64,000 nt of DNA from Dinoroseobacter shibae DFL 12 = DSM 16493 (GTDB lineage: Bacteria > Pseudomonadota > Alphaproteobacteria > Rhodobacterales > Rhodobacteraceae). The notes below the pieces were generated by a model. It searched no databases. It was not told where the DNA came from and saw only the letters and a list, made by a program, of their open reading frames with translations. Position numbers and translations under genes: made by a program. This document shows positions 1 to 7,808 of the stretch, one piece after another; within the stretch, counting starts at the first letter, position 1, and the number at the start of each line of letters is the position of its first letter. Where the stretch lies: assembly GCF_000018145.1 (NCBI RefSeq), contig NC_009952.1:1922001-1986000 (forward strand). The letters are read 5' to 3'.

Positions 1-1
1 C

Positions 2-916
2 AGCCTGTTGATCGGGCACAGCCTGGGCGGGGCGGCGGTGCTGAAGGCGGTGCGCAGCATTCCGGGGGTCAAGGCGGTGGCGACGATCGGCGCGCCCTTC
101 GATCCCGGGCATGTCACCCATAATTTCGCCGAGGCGCTGGAGACGATCGCGGCGCAGGGCGAGGCCGAGGTGCAGCTGGGCGGGCGGCCCTTCCGGATCC
201 GCAAGGCGTTCGTCGAGGATGTGACGGCCGAGAAACTGGCCCCCGAGATCGCCGCGATGAAGGCCGCCCTTCTGGTGCTGCACGCGCCGCTGGACGCGCA
301 GGTGGGGATCGAGAACGCCACGCAGATCTTCGCGGCCGCGAAACATCCCAAGAGCTTCGTCACCCTCGACGATGCGGACCACCTGATCACCCGCGCTGCG
401 GATGCGGATTACGCCGCCGAAGTGATCGCCGCTTGGGTCGGGCGATACCTGGACCTGCGCCCGCCCGCCCCGCCCCCGGGCGTGCCCGAGGGGATCACCC
501 GGGTGTCGGAGGCCGATCCCGCCGGGTTCCTGCAGGACGTGAGCGCGGGCCCCTCCCATCACATCCAGGCCGATGAGCCGCTGGCCTATGGCGGCACCAA
601 TCGCGGGCTGACACCCTACCAGTTGCTGGCCGCCGGGCTGGGCGCCTGCACCTCGATGACCCTGCGGATGTATGCCCGCCAGAAGGGCTGGCCCCTAACC
701 CATGTCTCGGTCGACGTGATGCACGACAAGGTGCACGGCCAGGACGCCAAGGGCGCTCATGACCGCATCGACAGTTTCGTGCGCCGCATCCACCTGGAGG
801 GCGATCTGGACACGGCGCAGCAGGAGCGGCTGCTGGAGATCGCGGACAAGTGCCCGGTGCATCGCACGCTCGAGACCGGCGCACGCATCGTCACCGAACT
901 GGCCGTGCCCGCCTGA
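2..916 (+). CDS. Bifunctional alpha/beta hydrolase / OsmC family protein (5' truncated)
   Basis: The reading frame is already open at base 2, so the N-terminus lies outside the window. The first half is an alpha/beta hydrolase: the nucleophile elbow GHSLGG is near the start and a DADH segment supplies the likely catalytic His about 125 residues in. From about residue 165 an OsmC/Ohr-type domain follows, with its two redox cysteines in GACTSMTL and CPVHRTL. OsmC domains reduce organic or fatty-acid hydroperoxides through such a Cys pair. The fused architecture is a known one in proteobacteria. The hydrolase substrate cannot be told from sequence. The downstream neighbour is convergent. Confidence 0.9.
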   Translation, partial: SLLIGHSLGGAAVLKAVRSIPGVKAVATIGAPFDPGHVTHNFAEALETIAAQGEAEVQLGGRPFRIRKAFVEDVTAEKLAPEIAAMKAALLVLHAPLDAQVGIENATQIFAAAKHPKSFVTLDDADHLITRAADADYAAEVIAAWVGRYLDLRPPAPPPGVPEGITRVSEADPAGFLQDVSAGPSHHIQADEPLAYGGTNRGLTPYQLLAAGLGACTSMTLRMYARQKGWPLTHVSVDVMHDKVHGQDAKGAHDRIDSFVRRIHLEGDLDTAQQERLLEIADKCPVHRTLETGARIVTELAVPA

Positions 917-1030
917 GAGAGGTCCTACCGACGCGCGCAGAACCCCAAGGTTCGACATGCGTATTCGCACAAAGCCGAAGACCGCCAAGCGACCGGGCGG
1001 TCAAGGTTAACGACCCGGGCTTGGCGCACG

Positions 1031-1060
1031 CATCCTCTTTCATCTTTGCAAAAATACTCA
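1031..1060 (-). repeat. Short intergenic repeat, copy 1
   Basis: Read on the minus strand this is GAGTATTTTTGCAAAGATGA followed by AAGAGG. It matches the element near 42335 (GGAGTATTTTCACACAGATG, then AAGGAGG). It sits between the convergent ends of the OsmC fusion and the DUF6314 gene. I recall similar GAGTATTTTT...AGATGAA elements between genes in Rhodobacteraceae, so it is probably a dispersed family repeat. Its function is unknown. Confidence 0.55.
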
Positions 1061-1107
1061 TGGCACGCCGCTGGCCCGGGGTGCCGCGCCGGGATGGTGC
1101 GGCCCCG

Positions 1108-1518
1108 TCAGTCCGCGCGCCGGTAGCGGCTGGTCATTTCGTAATCCTTGCGCGGGCCGCGGACGGTCCAGCGGCTCGTCCAGTCCGGCCAGGCGGAGAA
1201 ATCGTAGGCAACGTCGTACTGGTCCGGCGCGCAGAAATGGGCCGCCTCCGGCCGTTCGCTCAGCGCGAAGCGGTGAAAGAACGCGCCATCGGCGAAATGC
1301 ACCGCCACCGTCCCGCCCTCATCGCGCCAATCATAGCTGCGCTGCGCCGCGAAGGCGCCGCCGCGGGCCAGGGTCAAGCTCCCCTCTTCCTCATACAGCA
1401 ACCCGTCCGGGCTGGGGCTGAACACCGCCGCCCCGTCAAACCGCCCGGACCCGCCCAGCCGGTCCGCGATCTCGCGCGACAGGGACCAGCGGCCCGTGAA
1501 CTCCGCCAGGCTCAGCAC
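1108..1518 (-). CDS. DUF6314 family protein
   Basis: A 136-aa protein starting LSLAEFTGRWSLSREI and ending GPRKDYEMTSRYRRAD, with the alternating aromatic/basic pattern of the DUF6314 family (small beta-rich proteins of unknown function in Rhodobacterales). The frame stays open antisense into purB. I chose the GTG at 1518 because homology-like sequence begins there and a G-rich AGAGGGG stretch lies just upstream. The start is therefore approximate. No signal peptide or membrane segment is visible. Confidence 0.72.
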   Translation of the reverse strand: MLSLAEFTGRWSLSREIADRLGGSGRFDGAAVFSPSPDGLLYEEEGSLTLARGGAFAAQRSYDWRDEGGTVAVHFADGAFFHRFALSERPEAAHFCAPDQYDVAYDFSAWPDWTSRWTVRGPRKDYEMTSRYRRAD

Positions 1519-1602
1519 CGCCTGCGACCCCTCTGATCCTTGTTCGTCCTGCCCATGCCCCGTATGACGCCCGCAAACTGTGTCAAACGCAAGGCTCCGC
1601 CC

Positions 1603-2907
1603 ATGATCCCCCGCTATTCCCGCCCCGATATGGTCGCCATCTGGTCGCCCGAGACCAAGTTCCGCATCTGGTTCGAGATCGAGGCCCATGCCTGCGACGC
1701 CATGGCGGATCTCGGGGTGATCCCGCGCGAGAATGCCGAGGCCGTGTGGAAGGCCCGGGATGTGGAGTTCGACGTGGCCCGCATCGACGAGATCGAAGCG
1801 GTGACAAAGCATGACGTGATCGCGTTCCTGACCCATCTGGCCGAACATGTCGGCGCCGAAGAGGCGCGCTTCGTGCACCAGGGCATGACCTCGTCCGATG
1901 TGCTCGACACCTGTTTCAACGTGCAGCTGACCCGCGCGGCAGATATTCTTATCAAGGACTTGGAAGACCTTCTTGAAGCTTTGAAGCGCCGCGCGCTGGA
2001 ACACAAGGACACCGTCCGCATCGGCCGGTCCCACGGCATCCATGCCGAGCCGACCACGATGGGCCTGACCTTCGCGCGGTTCTACGCGGAAATGGACCGC
2101 AATCTCAGCCGGATGCGCGACGCCCGGGCCGAGATCGCCACGGGCGCGATTTCGGGCGCGGTCGGCACATTCGCCAATATCGACCCGCGCGTGGAAGAGC
2201 ATGTCTGCGACAAGCTCGGCCTGGTGCCCGAGCCGATCTCCACCCAGGTGATTCCGCGCGACCGGCACGCGGCCTTCTTCGCCACGCTCGGCGTCGTGGC
2301 GTCGTCCATCGAGAATATCGCGGTGGAAATCCGCCACATGCAGCGCACCGAAGTGCTGGAGGGGGCGGAGTTCTTCTCCATGGGGCAGAAGGGCTCCTCG
2401 GCCATGCCCCACAAGAAGAACCCGGTGCTGACCGAGAACCTGACGGGGCTGGCGCGCATGGTCCGCTCGGCGGTGATCCCGGCGATGGAAAACGTCGCGC
2501 TGTGGCACGAGCGGGATATCTCGCACTCCTCGGTCGAACGCATGATCGGCCCCGATGCGACCATCACGCTGGATTTCGCGCTGGCGCGGCTCACCTCGGT
2601 CGTGGACAAGATGCTGATCTTCCCCGAGAACATGCTGGAAAACATGAACAAGTTCCCGGGGCTCGTGATGAGCCAGCGGGTGCTCCTGGCCTTGACCCAG
2701 GCCGGCGTGAGCCGCGAGGATGCCTATACCTATGTGCAGCGCAACGCGCTCAAGGTCTGGGAGCATCGGACCGATTTCAAGGCCGAACTGCTGGCCGACC
2801 CGGATGTCACCGCTGCCCTCAGCCCCGCCGAGATCGAGGAGAAATTCGACCTAGGCTATCATACCAAGCATGTGGACACGATATTCGCCCGGGTTTTCGG
2901 CGACTGA
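1603..2907 (+). CDS. purB: Adenylosuccinate lyase
   Basis: PurB cleaves SAICAR to AICAR and adenylosuccinate to AMP, each time releasing fumarate, in purine synthesis. The 434-aa product is the usual length. It carries the fumarate-lyase signature SSAMPHKKNP near residue 265, the THDVIAF-like segment KHDVIAFL, and the catalytic-His region TSSDVLDTC. The frame is open from 1540, but homology starts at MIPRYSRPDM, so the ATG at 1603 is preferred. purM and purN lie 41 kb away in this window, so the purine genes are dispersed. Confidence 0.97.
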   Translation: MIPRYSRPDMVAIWSPETKFRIWFEIEAHACDAMADLGVIPRENAEAVWKARDVEFDVARIDEIEAVTKHDVIAFLTHLAEHVGAEEARFVHQGMTSSDVLDTCFNVQLTRAADILIKDLEDLLEALKRRALEHKDTVRIGRSHGIHAEPTTMGLTFARFYAEMDRNLSRMRDARAEIATGAISGAVGTFANIDPRVEEHVCDKLGLVPEPISTQVIPRDRHAAFFATLGVVASSIENIAVEIRHMQRTEVLEGAEFFSMGQKGSSAMPHKKNPVLTENLTGLARMVRSAVIPAMENVALWHERDISHSSVERMIGPDATITLDFALARLTSVVDKMLIFPENMLENMNKFPGLVMSQRVLLALTQAGVSREDAYTYVQRNALKVWEHRTDFKAELLADPDVTAALSPAEIEEKFDLGYHTKHVDTIFARVFGD

Positions 2908-3006
2908 GCGCAAAACGCGCCGCCCTGAAACCGGCATCGCAGAAAAGGCTTTGCAGGCGCGATTTCCGTGCTACCGTTACGGCGTTCAAAAACACGGAGA
3001 GACGAT

Positions 3007-3174
3007 ATGCGCCTACCCGCGATTTTTACTGCCGCGATCCTGGCCTTCACGCCGGGTCTTGCCCTGGCCGAGTGCAACTGGGGCAAGAAGATGGAACAGA
3101 CCGTCGCCAGCTGTGCCGAAGGCACGACCTGGGACGCGGCCAGCCAGACCTGCGTGACCGCGATCACCGGCTGA
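3007..3174 (+). CDS. Small secreted Cys-motif protein
   Basis: A 55-aa protein with a clear signal peptide (about 21 residues ending ALA) and a mature part of only about 34 residues. The mature part has the pattern C-x5-W-D-A-A-x3-C-V, resembling the core of carbohydrate-binding (peritrophin-like) Cys modules. The ATG at 3007 has a good AGGAGA-like site (GGAGA, 2997-3001). The gene follows purB by 99 bases and ends just before a hairpin terminator. The next gene encodes a larger secreted protein with the same motif. Function unknown. Confidence 0.7.
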   Translation: MRLPAIFTAAILAFTPGLALAECNWGKKMEQTVASCAEGTTWDAASQTCVTAITG

Positions 3175-3198
3175 GCCTTGTTGTTTTGGAATTCCGGA

Positions 3199-3226
3199 AA
3201 CGGTCCGTTACGGCGGGCCGTTTTCA
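3199..3226 (+). terminator. Rho-independent terminator after purB / small secreted protein
   Basis: The stem AACGGTCCG (3199-3207) pairs with CGGGCCGTT (3214-3222) over a 6-base loop, with one G-U pair. TTTTC follows. It lies 25 bases past the small secreted gene. Confidence 0.75.
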
Positions 3227-3278
3227 TTTGCAGCCCGCGTCCGGGCGCGGCCCGCAGGCAAGGACGGGGGGATCCGCC

Positions 3279-3812
3279 ATGCGTCTGATATGGATCGCCG
3301 CGCTGGCGGCCCTGCCCCTCTCGGCCTTCGCGGCCGGAGGCGAGATTTTCGCACCGCCGGTCAAGACCGACACCACCACCACCTGCACAGGTCCGATGAT
3401 CTGGGACGCTGCGCTGGAGCGGTGCGTGCGCGCGGACCAGAGCCACCTGTCCGATGACGACCGGCACGACGCCGTGCGCGAGCTGGCCTATGCCGGGGCC
3501 TACGACCGGGCGCTCGCGATTTTGGCGCGCTTTGACGATCCGGGCGACGTGCGGGCGCTGACCTACCGGGGGTTCGTGGCGCGCATGACCGGGGACATGC
3601 CCGCTGCGATGGACTATTACCTTGCCGCTCTGGCCGCGGATCCCGACTATCACCCGGCGCGGTCCTACATGGCGCAAGGCCTTCTGGCCGCGGGGGACCG
3701 CGCCGGGGCGCGGACCGAACTGCGCGAAATCAGGGCCCGTGGCGGGCGGGAGACCTGGGCGGCGTTCTCCCTCGCACAGGCATTGCGCAGCAACAGCGGC
3801 TATGCCTACTGA
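3279..3812 (+). CDS. Secreted tetratricopeptide-repeat protein
   Basis: A 177-aa protein with a cleavable signal peptide (ending AFA-AGG). Next comes a short Cys module (C-x5-W-D-A-A-x3-C-V, about residues 37-51) with exactly the spacing seen in the small secreted protein upstream. TPR-like helices follow from about residue 65 to the end (YAGAYDRALAIL, GDMPAAMDYYLAALAADP). TPR arrays mediate protein contacts, here probably in the periplasm. The ATG at 3279 is set by the signal peptide, since the frame is open far upstream. No specific function can be assigned. Confidence 0.75.
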   Translation: MRLIWIAALAALPLSAFAAGGEIFAPPVKTDTTTTCTGPMIWDAALERCVRADQSHLSDDDRHDAVRELAYAGAYDRALAILARFDDPGDVRALTYRGFVARMTGDMPAAMDYYLAALAADPDYHPARSYMAQGLLAAGDRAGARTELREIRARGGRETWAAFSLAQALRSNSGYAY

Positions 3813-3886
3813 AAAACGCCGCGCCCTAACCGGGCATTAAGGTTCACCTGCCACACCTGACCGGGTGAATGCAGGCGGAGAACCGG

Positions 3887-4918
3887 GTGAGCACGGCAAC
3901 AGTTTCAAAACCCGCGGGCGCGGGCCTTGCGCTGACGCGACGGCAGAAGGCGGCCGTGGTGCTGCGGCTCCTGCTCGAGGACGGGCTGGCGCCCGACCTG
4001 ACCGCGCTGACCGCGCACCAGCAGGCGACCCTTGCGCAGGAGATGGGGCAGCTGAAGCCGATCTCGCGGGACCAGTTGCAGGCCGTGGTGGCGGAATTTG
4101 TGAGCGAGCTGGACGACTTGGGCCTGTCTTTCCCCAAGGGGCTCAACGACGCGCTGGAAAAACTCTCGGGCCATATCTCCGAAGACGTCGCGCTGGCCTT
4201 GCGAAGGGAGGCCGGGCTGACCGCGCAACGCTCGATCTGGGATATCCTGTCGGAGATGGAGGCCGAGGCGATCGTGCCCCTGATCGACGGCGAAAGCGCC
4301 GAGATCTGCGCCGTGATCCTGTCGAAGATCAAGGTCGGCAAGGCCGCTGATGTGCTCGGGCTGTTGCCCGGGGCGCGCGCCCGGCGGATCACCTTCGCGA
4401 TTTCCCAGACCAGCGGCATCAACCCGATGTTGGTGGACCAGATCGGTGACAGCCTGCGCGTGCGGATCGAAGCGGCCCCGGCGCAGGCCTTCGCCAAGGA
4501 TCCGGTGGCCCGCCTGGGCGATATCCTGAATTCCTCGGCGGCCGCCACCCGCGACGAGTTGCTGACCGGGCTGGACGAATCCGACGAGGGGTTCGCCAGC
4601 AAGGTGCGCAAGGCGATCTTCACCTTCGCCCATATCACCGACCGGGTCAGCGCCAAGGACATTCCGGCGATCACCCGGGAGGTGGATGGCGATGTGCTGG
4701 TCCGCGCCCTTGCCGCGGGCGCGGAAGCCTATCCGCAGGTGGTGGAATTCATCCTCGAGAACATGTCCAAGCGCATGGCCGACCAGTTGCGCGACGAGAT
4801 GGCGGAAATCGGGACCGTGCCCGCCAGGGAAGGCGAGACGGCAATGACCGACGTGGTCATGGCGATCCGCAAACTGGAAGCGGATGGCGAGATCGCCCTG
4901 ATCGTCGAAGAGGCCTGA
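3887..4918 (+). CDS. fliG: Flagellar motor switch protein FliG
   Basis: FliG is the rotor protein that couples the MS-ring to FliM and contacts the stator. The protein opens with the FliG-N motif LTRRQKAAVVL and ends with a torque-helix region NMSKRMADQLRDEM followed by a helix with VVMAIRKLEADGEI, matching the FliG C-terminal domain. The middle-domain EHPQ motif is degenerate (GESAEICAVILSKI). The GTG at 3887 has GGCGGAG six bases upstream; an ATG at 3869 in the same frame lacks a site and would add six residues. No other flagellar gene is in the window, so this copy is isolated. Confidence 0.82.
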   Translation: MSTATVSKPAGAGLALTRRQKAAVVLRLLLEDGLAPDLTALTAHQQATLAQEMGQLKPISRDQLQAVVAEFVSELDDLGLSFPKGLNDALEKLSGHISEDVALALRREAGLTAQRSIWDILSEMEAEAIVPLIDGESAEICAVILSKIKVGKAADVLGLLPGARARRITFAISQTSGINPMLVDQIGDSLRVRIEAAPAQAFAKDPVARLGDILNSSAAATRDELLTGLDESDEGFASKVRKAIFTFAHITDRVSAKDIPAITREVDGDVLVRALAAGAEAYPQVVEFILENMSKRMADQLRDEMAEIGTVPAREGETAMTDVVMAIRKLEADGEIALIVEEA

Positions 4919-5299
4919 GCGGCCCGTTGCACCCCGCGGCGACCGGTCCCAAGGCCCCGCACCCTCTGCCGGAGCAGACGACATTCCACCTCACTCCGGC
5001 AGCGCCCGCCGGCGTCCTGGGCGACGGCCGCGCCGTGATATAGCCACCCTCGCAGCGCGCCGTCTTGCGCCCGCGTAGCGGTCGGTCGCCGTCTTTGCCC
5101 GAATGACAAACACATTCCGCCGCGCCGAGAACCGCACATCACCGGCGCGCGCGGGAAAAATCCCGGACACAGCCGGGCCAAGGTGACTTTGTCACCGTGC
5201 AACCCGGCCCGGAGATGGCAAGAGCGGTGCGAGACCACCGGCACGGTGCCGCGGTCCGGACCCCTCCGGCCAGCCCGTCCCAATCACAAGGAGCCATCC
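4919..5299 (+). other. Intergenic region between fliG and the DsrE-like gene
   Basis: 381 bases without a supportable gene; the open frames here are antisense shadows. It holds a perfect 9-base inverted repeat, CTGCCGGAG (4966-4974) and CTCCGGCAG (4994-5002), with a 19-base loop and no T run. This may be a weak fliG transcript end. It also holds the palindrome at 5182-5196 and an AAGGAG site (5288-5293) for the gene at 5300. Confidence 0.6.
5182..5196. promoter_or_regulatory. Perfect palindrome, candidate operator
   Basis: GGTGAC-TTT-GTCACC is a perfect inverted repeat with a 3-base centre, 104 bases before the DsrE-like ATG. The same architecture (GTTGAC-GAA-GTCAAC) occurs at 35176. This is the form of a dimeric repressor or activator site; the cognate regulator is unknown. 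Confidence 0.4.
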
Positions 5300-5743
5300 A
5301 TGCCTTTCCTGAAATCCGTCGCCCTCGCCGCCCTGATCGGCCTCACCTCGACCGTCTCGGCCCTGGCCGAAGGCCCCTCGAAAGTGGTGACCGTAGTGAC
5401 CTCGCCCGAGCCGCAAACCCAGCTGATGGCCATGGTGCTGACCATGCAGGCTGCACAGCAGGGTGCCGAGGCCCATATCCTGCTCTGCGGCCCGGCGGGC
5501 GATCTTGGCCTGCGCGACGCGCCGGCCGGTGCCACCGCCGGCCAGCCGCCCAAGGACATGAGCCCCCAGGGGCTGATGAAGGCGATTCAGGCCAATACGG
5601 GCGCCACGGTGGAGGTCTGCGCGATCTATCTGCCCGGGCGCGGTGAAGATGCTTCGGTGCTCCTGGAGGGTGTTGGTGTGGCCAAGCCCGAAGAGATGGC
5701 CGCGAAGTTGATGGCGCCCGAGGCGCGTGTTCTCAGCTTCTGA
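5300..5743 (+). CDS. Periplasmic DsrE-family-like protein
   Basis: A 147-aa protein with a signal peptide (about 23 residues, ending ALAEG). The mature part has a DsrE/DsrF-type fold pattern: KVVTVVTSPEPQTQLMAMVL, then AEAHILLCGPAGDL and a second cysteine in VEVCAIYLPG. DsrE-like proteins often carry sulfur on a conserved cysteine, although exported members are poorly characterised. An AAGGAG site lies 6 bases before the ATG, and the gene ends at a strong terminator, so it is a single-gene unit. The next operon is nitrile hydratase/thiocyanate hydrolase-like; a shared sulfur theme is inference only. Confidence 0.7.
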   Translation: MPFLKSVALAALIGLTSTVSALAEGPSKVVTVVTSPEPQTQLMAMVLTMQAAQQGAEAHILLCGPAGDLGLRDAPAGATAGQPPKDMSPQGLMKAIQANTGATVEVCAIYLPGRGEDASVLLEGVGVAKPEEMAAKLMAPEARVLSF

Positions 5744-5749
5744 GCCTGG

Positions 5750-5789
5750 GCCGCCGCGCGGGTCCTCCCAGCGCGCGGCGGCTTTTTTT
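5750..5789 (+). terminator. Rho-independent terminator
   Basis: A perfect 11-base stem, GCCGCCGCGCG (5750-5760) with CGCGCGGCGGC (5772-5782), is followed by seven T. It ends the DsrE-like transcript. Confidence 0.92.
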
Positions 5790-5841
5790 GCCGGGCACGC
5801 CCCCCGTTGCCCACACCCCCGATCCGGCCTAGGCTCGGGCC

Positions 5842-6210
5842 ATGAGCGATACATCTGACCCCCCTTCCCCGCCGCCCCTGACCGCCAAGAGCTGGTTCGA
5901 CATGGGCGGTGATGCGGCGGGCCCTGTCCTGCCCTCCGAACACGATTTCGCCCTGTGGGAGAAGCGCGTCGATGCGCTGGTCATCCTGTGCCAGGGCAAG
6001 GGTTTGTTTTCCGTGGACGGGTTGCGCCGCGCGCTGGAAGACATGGGGCCCGAGGCCTTCGAGAGCCTGAGTTATTACGAACGCTGGGTGATGGCCCTGC
6101 GCCGCAACCTCGTCGAGGCTGGCGCCGTCACCCCGGCGGAGATCGCCGCCCGGATCGAAGAGATCCGCGCCCGCGGCGAGACCTATGGCACGGTCACGGG
6201 CGGTGACTGA
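5842..6210 (+). CDS. Nitrile hydratase beta N-terminal-like subunit (SCNase beta-like or NHase accessory protein)
   Basis: A 122-aa protein matching only the N-terminal half of a nitrile hydratase beta subunit: FDMGGDAAGPV, then WEKRVDAL, a YYERWVMALRRNLVEAG helix and a VTPAEIAARIEE tail. In thiocyanate hydrolase the beta-subunit equivalent is split into two polypeptides, and free-standing N-terminal-like proteins also act as NHase accessory or metallation factors. It is the first gene of a three-gene overlapping operon; the next start lies 26 bases inside its end. It has no metal-ligand cysteine motif. Which of the two roles applies is not decided by sequence. Confidence 0.75.
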   Translation: MSDTSDPPSPPPLTAKSWFDMGGDAAGPVLPSEHDFALWEKRVDALVILCQGKGLFSVDGLRRALEDMGPEAFESLSYYERWVMALRRNLVEAGAVTPAEIAARIEEIRARGETYGTVTGGD

Positions 6211-6493
6211 GCGCGCCCCCCTGCCCGACCGCGTGCGGGTCAAGACCTGGATGCCGCCGGGCCATATTCGCACCCCGGCCTATCTGCGCGGCAAGACCGG
6301 CGTGATCGAACGCCGCCTGCCCGCCTTTCCCAATCCCGAACTGCTGGCATATCGCCTGCCCGCGCCGGAGGTGCCGCTTTACCGGGTGCGCTTCACCATG
6401 GCCGAGGTCTGGGGCGCGCAAGCCCCCCATCCCGAGGACACGCTGGACGCGGAGATCTACGAACACTGGCTGGAGCCTGCCGATGCCCCATGA
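6185..6493 (+). CDS. Nitrile hydratase beta C-terminal-like (SH3) subunit
   Basis: A 102-aa protein matching the C-terminal SH3-like half of nitrile hydratase beta: RVKTWMPPGHIRTPAYLRGK, then GVIERR and a VRFTMAEVWG stretch. It corresponds to the small subunit that in thiocyanate hydrolase is a separate chain. An in-frame GTG at 6203 would shorten the overlap with the upstream gene to 8 bases and is a possible alternative start. The 3' end overlaps the following gene by 11 bases, implying translational coupling of all three subunits. Confidence 0.78.
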   Translation: MARSRAVTERAPLPDRVRVKTWMPPGHIRTPAYLRGKTGVIERRLPAFPNPELLAYRLPAPEVPLYRVRFTMAEVWGAQAPHPEDTLDAEIYEHWLEPADAP

Positions 6494-7094
6494 TCACGCC
6501 GCCCCGCACCCGCACCGCCCCGACCAGGACGGCCCCCTGACCGAAGCGCAGCTGACCGAGATCGCCCTGCGCGAGTTGCTGATCGAAAAGGGCGTTCTGA
6601 CCCCGGCGGAGGTCACCGCCCAGGTCACGCAGATGGACGCCCGCAGCCCGGCCAACGGCGCGGCGGTGGTGGCACGAGCCTGGACCGACCCGGCCTTTCG
6701 GGCGCGGCTGCTGGCCGACGGCGCCGAGGCCTGCCGCGAAATGGGGTATGATATCGGCACGCTGAACCTGATCGCGGTGGAGAACACGCCAGAGGTCCAC
6801 AACGTGATCGTCTGCACGCTCTGCTCGTGCTATCCGCGCAACCTGCTGGGCCTGCCGCCCGACTGGTACAAGAGCCGCGCCTACCGGTCCCGCACGGTGA
6901 AGGACCCGCGCGGGGTGCTGGCGGAATTCGGCACCGAACTGCCCCGGGGGATGACCGTGCGGGTGCACGATTCGACCGCCGACATGCGCTATATCGTGAT
7001 CCCGCAGCGGCCCGCAGGCACCGAAACCCTGTCGCCGGAAGCCCTTGCCGCCCTCGTCACACGGGACGGCATGATCGGGGTGACCCGGCTCTGA
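6483..7094 (+). CDS. Cobalt-type nitrile hydratase alpha / thiocyanate hydrolase gamma-like catalytic subunit
   Basis: This 203-aa protein is the metal-bearing subunit. Cys111-Thr-Leu-Cys114-Ser-Cys116 is the claw-setting motif of the family; Thr at the second position is the cobalt-type signature (iron enzymes have Ser). The following YPRNLLGLPPDWYKSRAYRS and VLAEFG segments are canonical for NHase alpha. Nitrile hydratases turn nitriles into amides; the related thiocyanate hydrolase turns thiocyanate into COS and ammonia. The split beta partner encoded upstream resembles the thiocyanate hydrolase layout. The His-rich N-terminus (PHDHAAPHPH) is unusual. No separate cobalt chaperone is encoded nearby. 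Confidence 0.85.
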   Translation: MPHDHAAPHPHRPDQDGPLTEAQLTEIALRELLIEKGVLTPAEVTAQVTQMDARSPANGAAVVARAWTDPAFRARLLADGAEACREMGYDIGTLNLIAVENTPEVHNVIVCTLCSCYPRNLLGLPPDWYKSRAYRSRTVKDPRGVLAEFGTELPRGMTVRVHDSTADMRYIVIPQRPAGTETLSPEALAALVTRDGMIGVTRL

Positions 7095-7103
7095 ACGCGC
7101 GGT

Positions 7104-7808
7104 TCATTCCACCCGCGCAGCGGCCACCATCGGCCCGTGGGAGGCCTTCTGCACCAACACCACCGCCGCCTCTCCCGCGGGTTTGGGATGACGCAGATCC
7201 TTCTGCGCCCGTCCGTCCCAGGTGCCCAGGGAGACGAATTCCCGCACCGTGTTGGTATAGGTGATGGTCTTGCCCGCGTTCTCGCCGCGCTTGATCTTCA
7301 CCGTCTCCTTCGGGACATAGCCGACCAGGCTCACGGTCATGGCGCCCCGCGCGTCGCCGGGGCTCAGGCGGATGATCACCGTATCGCCATTCAGCCGGGC
7401 CGACACCGTGGCGCCGTCGGGCGCGGCGCGATGCTTCTGCACGGTATTGGCCACATCCATCGGCTTGTACCCGATCACGTGATCGACGCCGCCGATCACC
7501 ATTTGCGGGGTAAAGATGCTGCGCGCCTTGGCGGCCCGGGCATAGCCGCGCTGCCGCTCGGTGTTCTCGGGGTCGGCGAAGCTGTCCTTCCAGCCGATAT
7601 AGTCCCAGTAATCCACGTGCAGCGCGAGCGCGATCACGTCCGCGGACTTGTCGAGTTCTGCCAGCAGGGCATCCGCCGGTGGACAGGAGGAACACCCTTG
7701 GGAGGTGAACAACTCCACCACAACGGTCTTTTCGTCAGCCGAAGCGGCGGGGGCTGTGACCACGGATGCCGCGGCCCAGAGGGCGAATAGCGTGCCAAGG
7801 ATGCGCAT
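7104..7808 (-). CDS. DUF1223 secreted thioredoxin-like protein
   Basis: A 234-aa protein with a signal peptide (about 24 residues, ASADEK) and the hallmark DUF1223 motif FTSQGCSSCPPAD, a CxxC in a thioredoxin-like fold. Further on is VDYWDYIGWKDSFADP, also typical. Members are periplasmic or exported and of unknown redox role. It is convergent with the nitrile hydratase-like operon, with a 9-base gap and no obvious terminator. It is divergent from acnA, with 222 bases between the two starts. Confidence 0.85.
   Translation of the reverse strand: MRILGTLFALWAAASVVTAPAASADEKTVVVELFTSQGCSSCPPADALLAELDKSADVIALALHVDYWDYIGWKDSFADPENTERQRGYARAAKARSIFTPQMVIGGVDHVIGYKPMDVANTVQKHRAAPDGATVSARLNGDTVIIRLSPGDARGAMTVSLVGYVPKETVKIKRGENAGKTITYTNTVREFVSLGTWDGRAQKDLRHPKPAGEAAVVLVQKASHGPMVAAARVE

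Noticed and set aside
1108-2766. A 552-codon minus-strand frame suggesting a fusion upstream of DUF6314
   Set aside because: The upstream 400 codons are antisense to purB and have no homology-like pattern; only the last 136 codons look like a protein.
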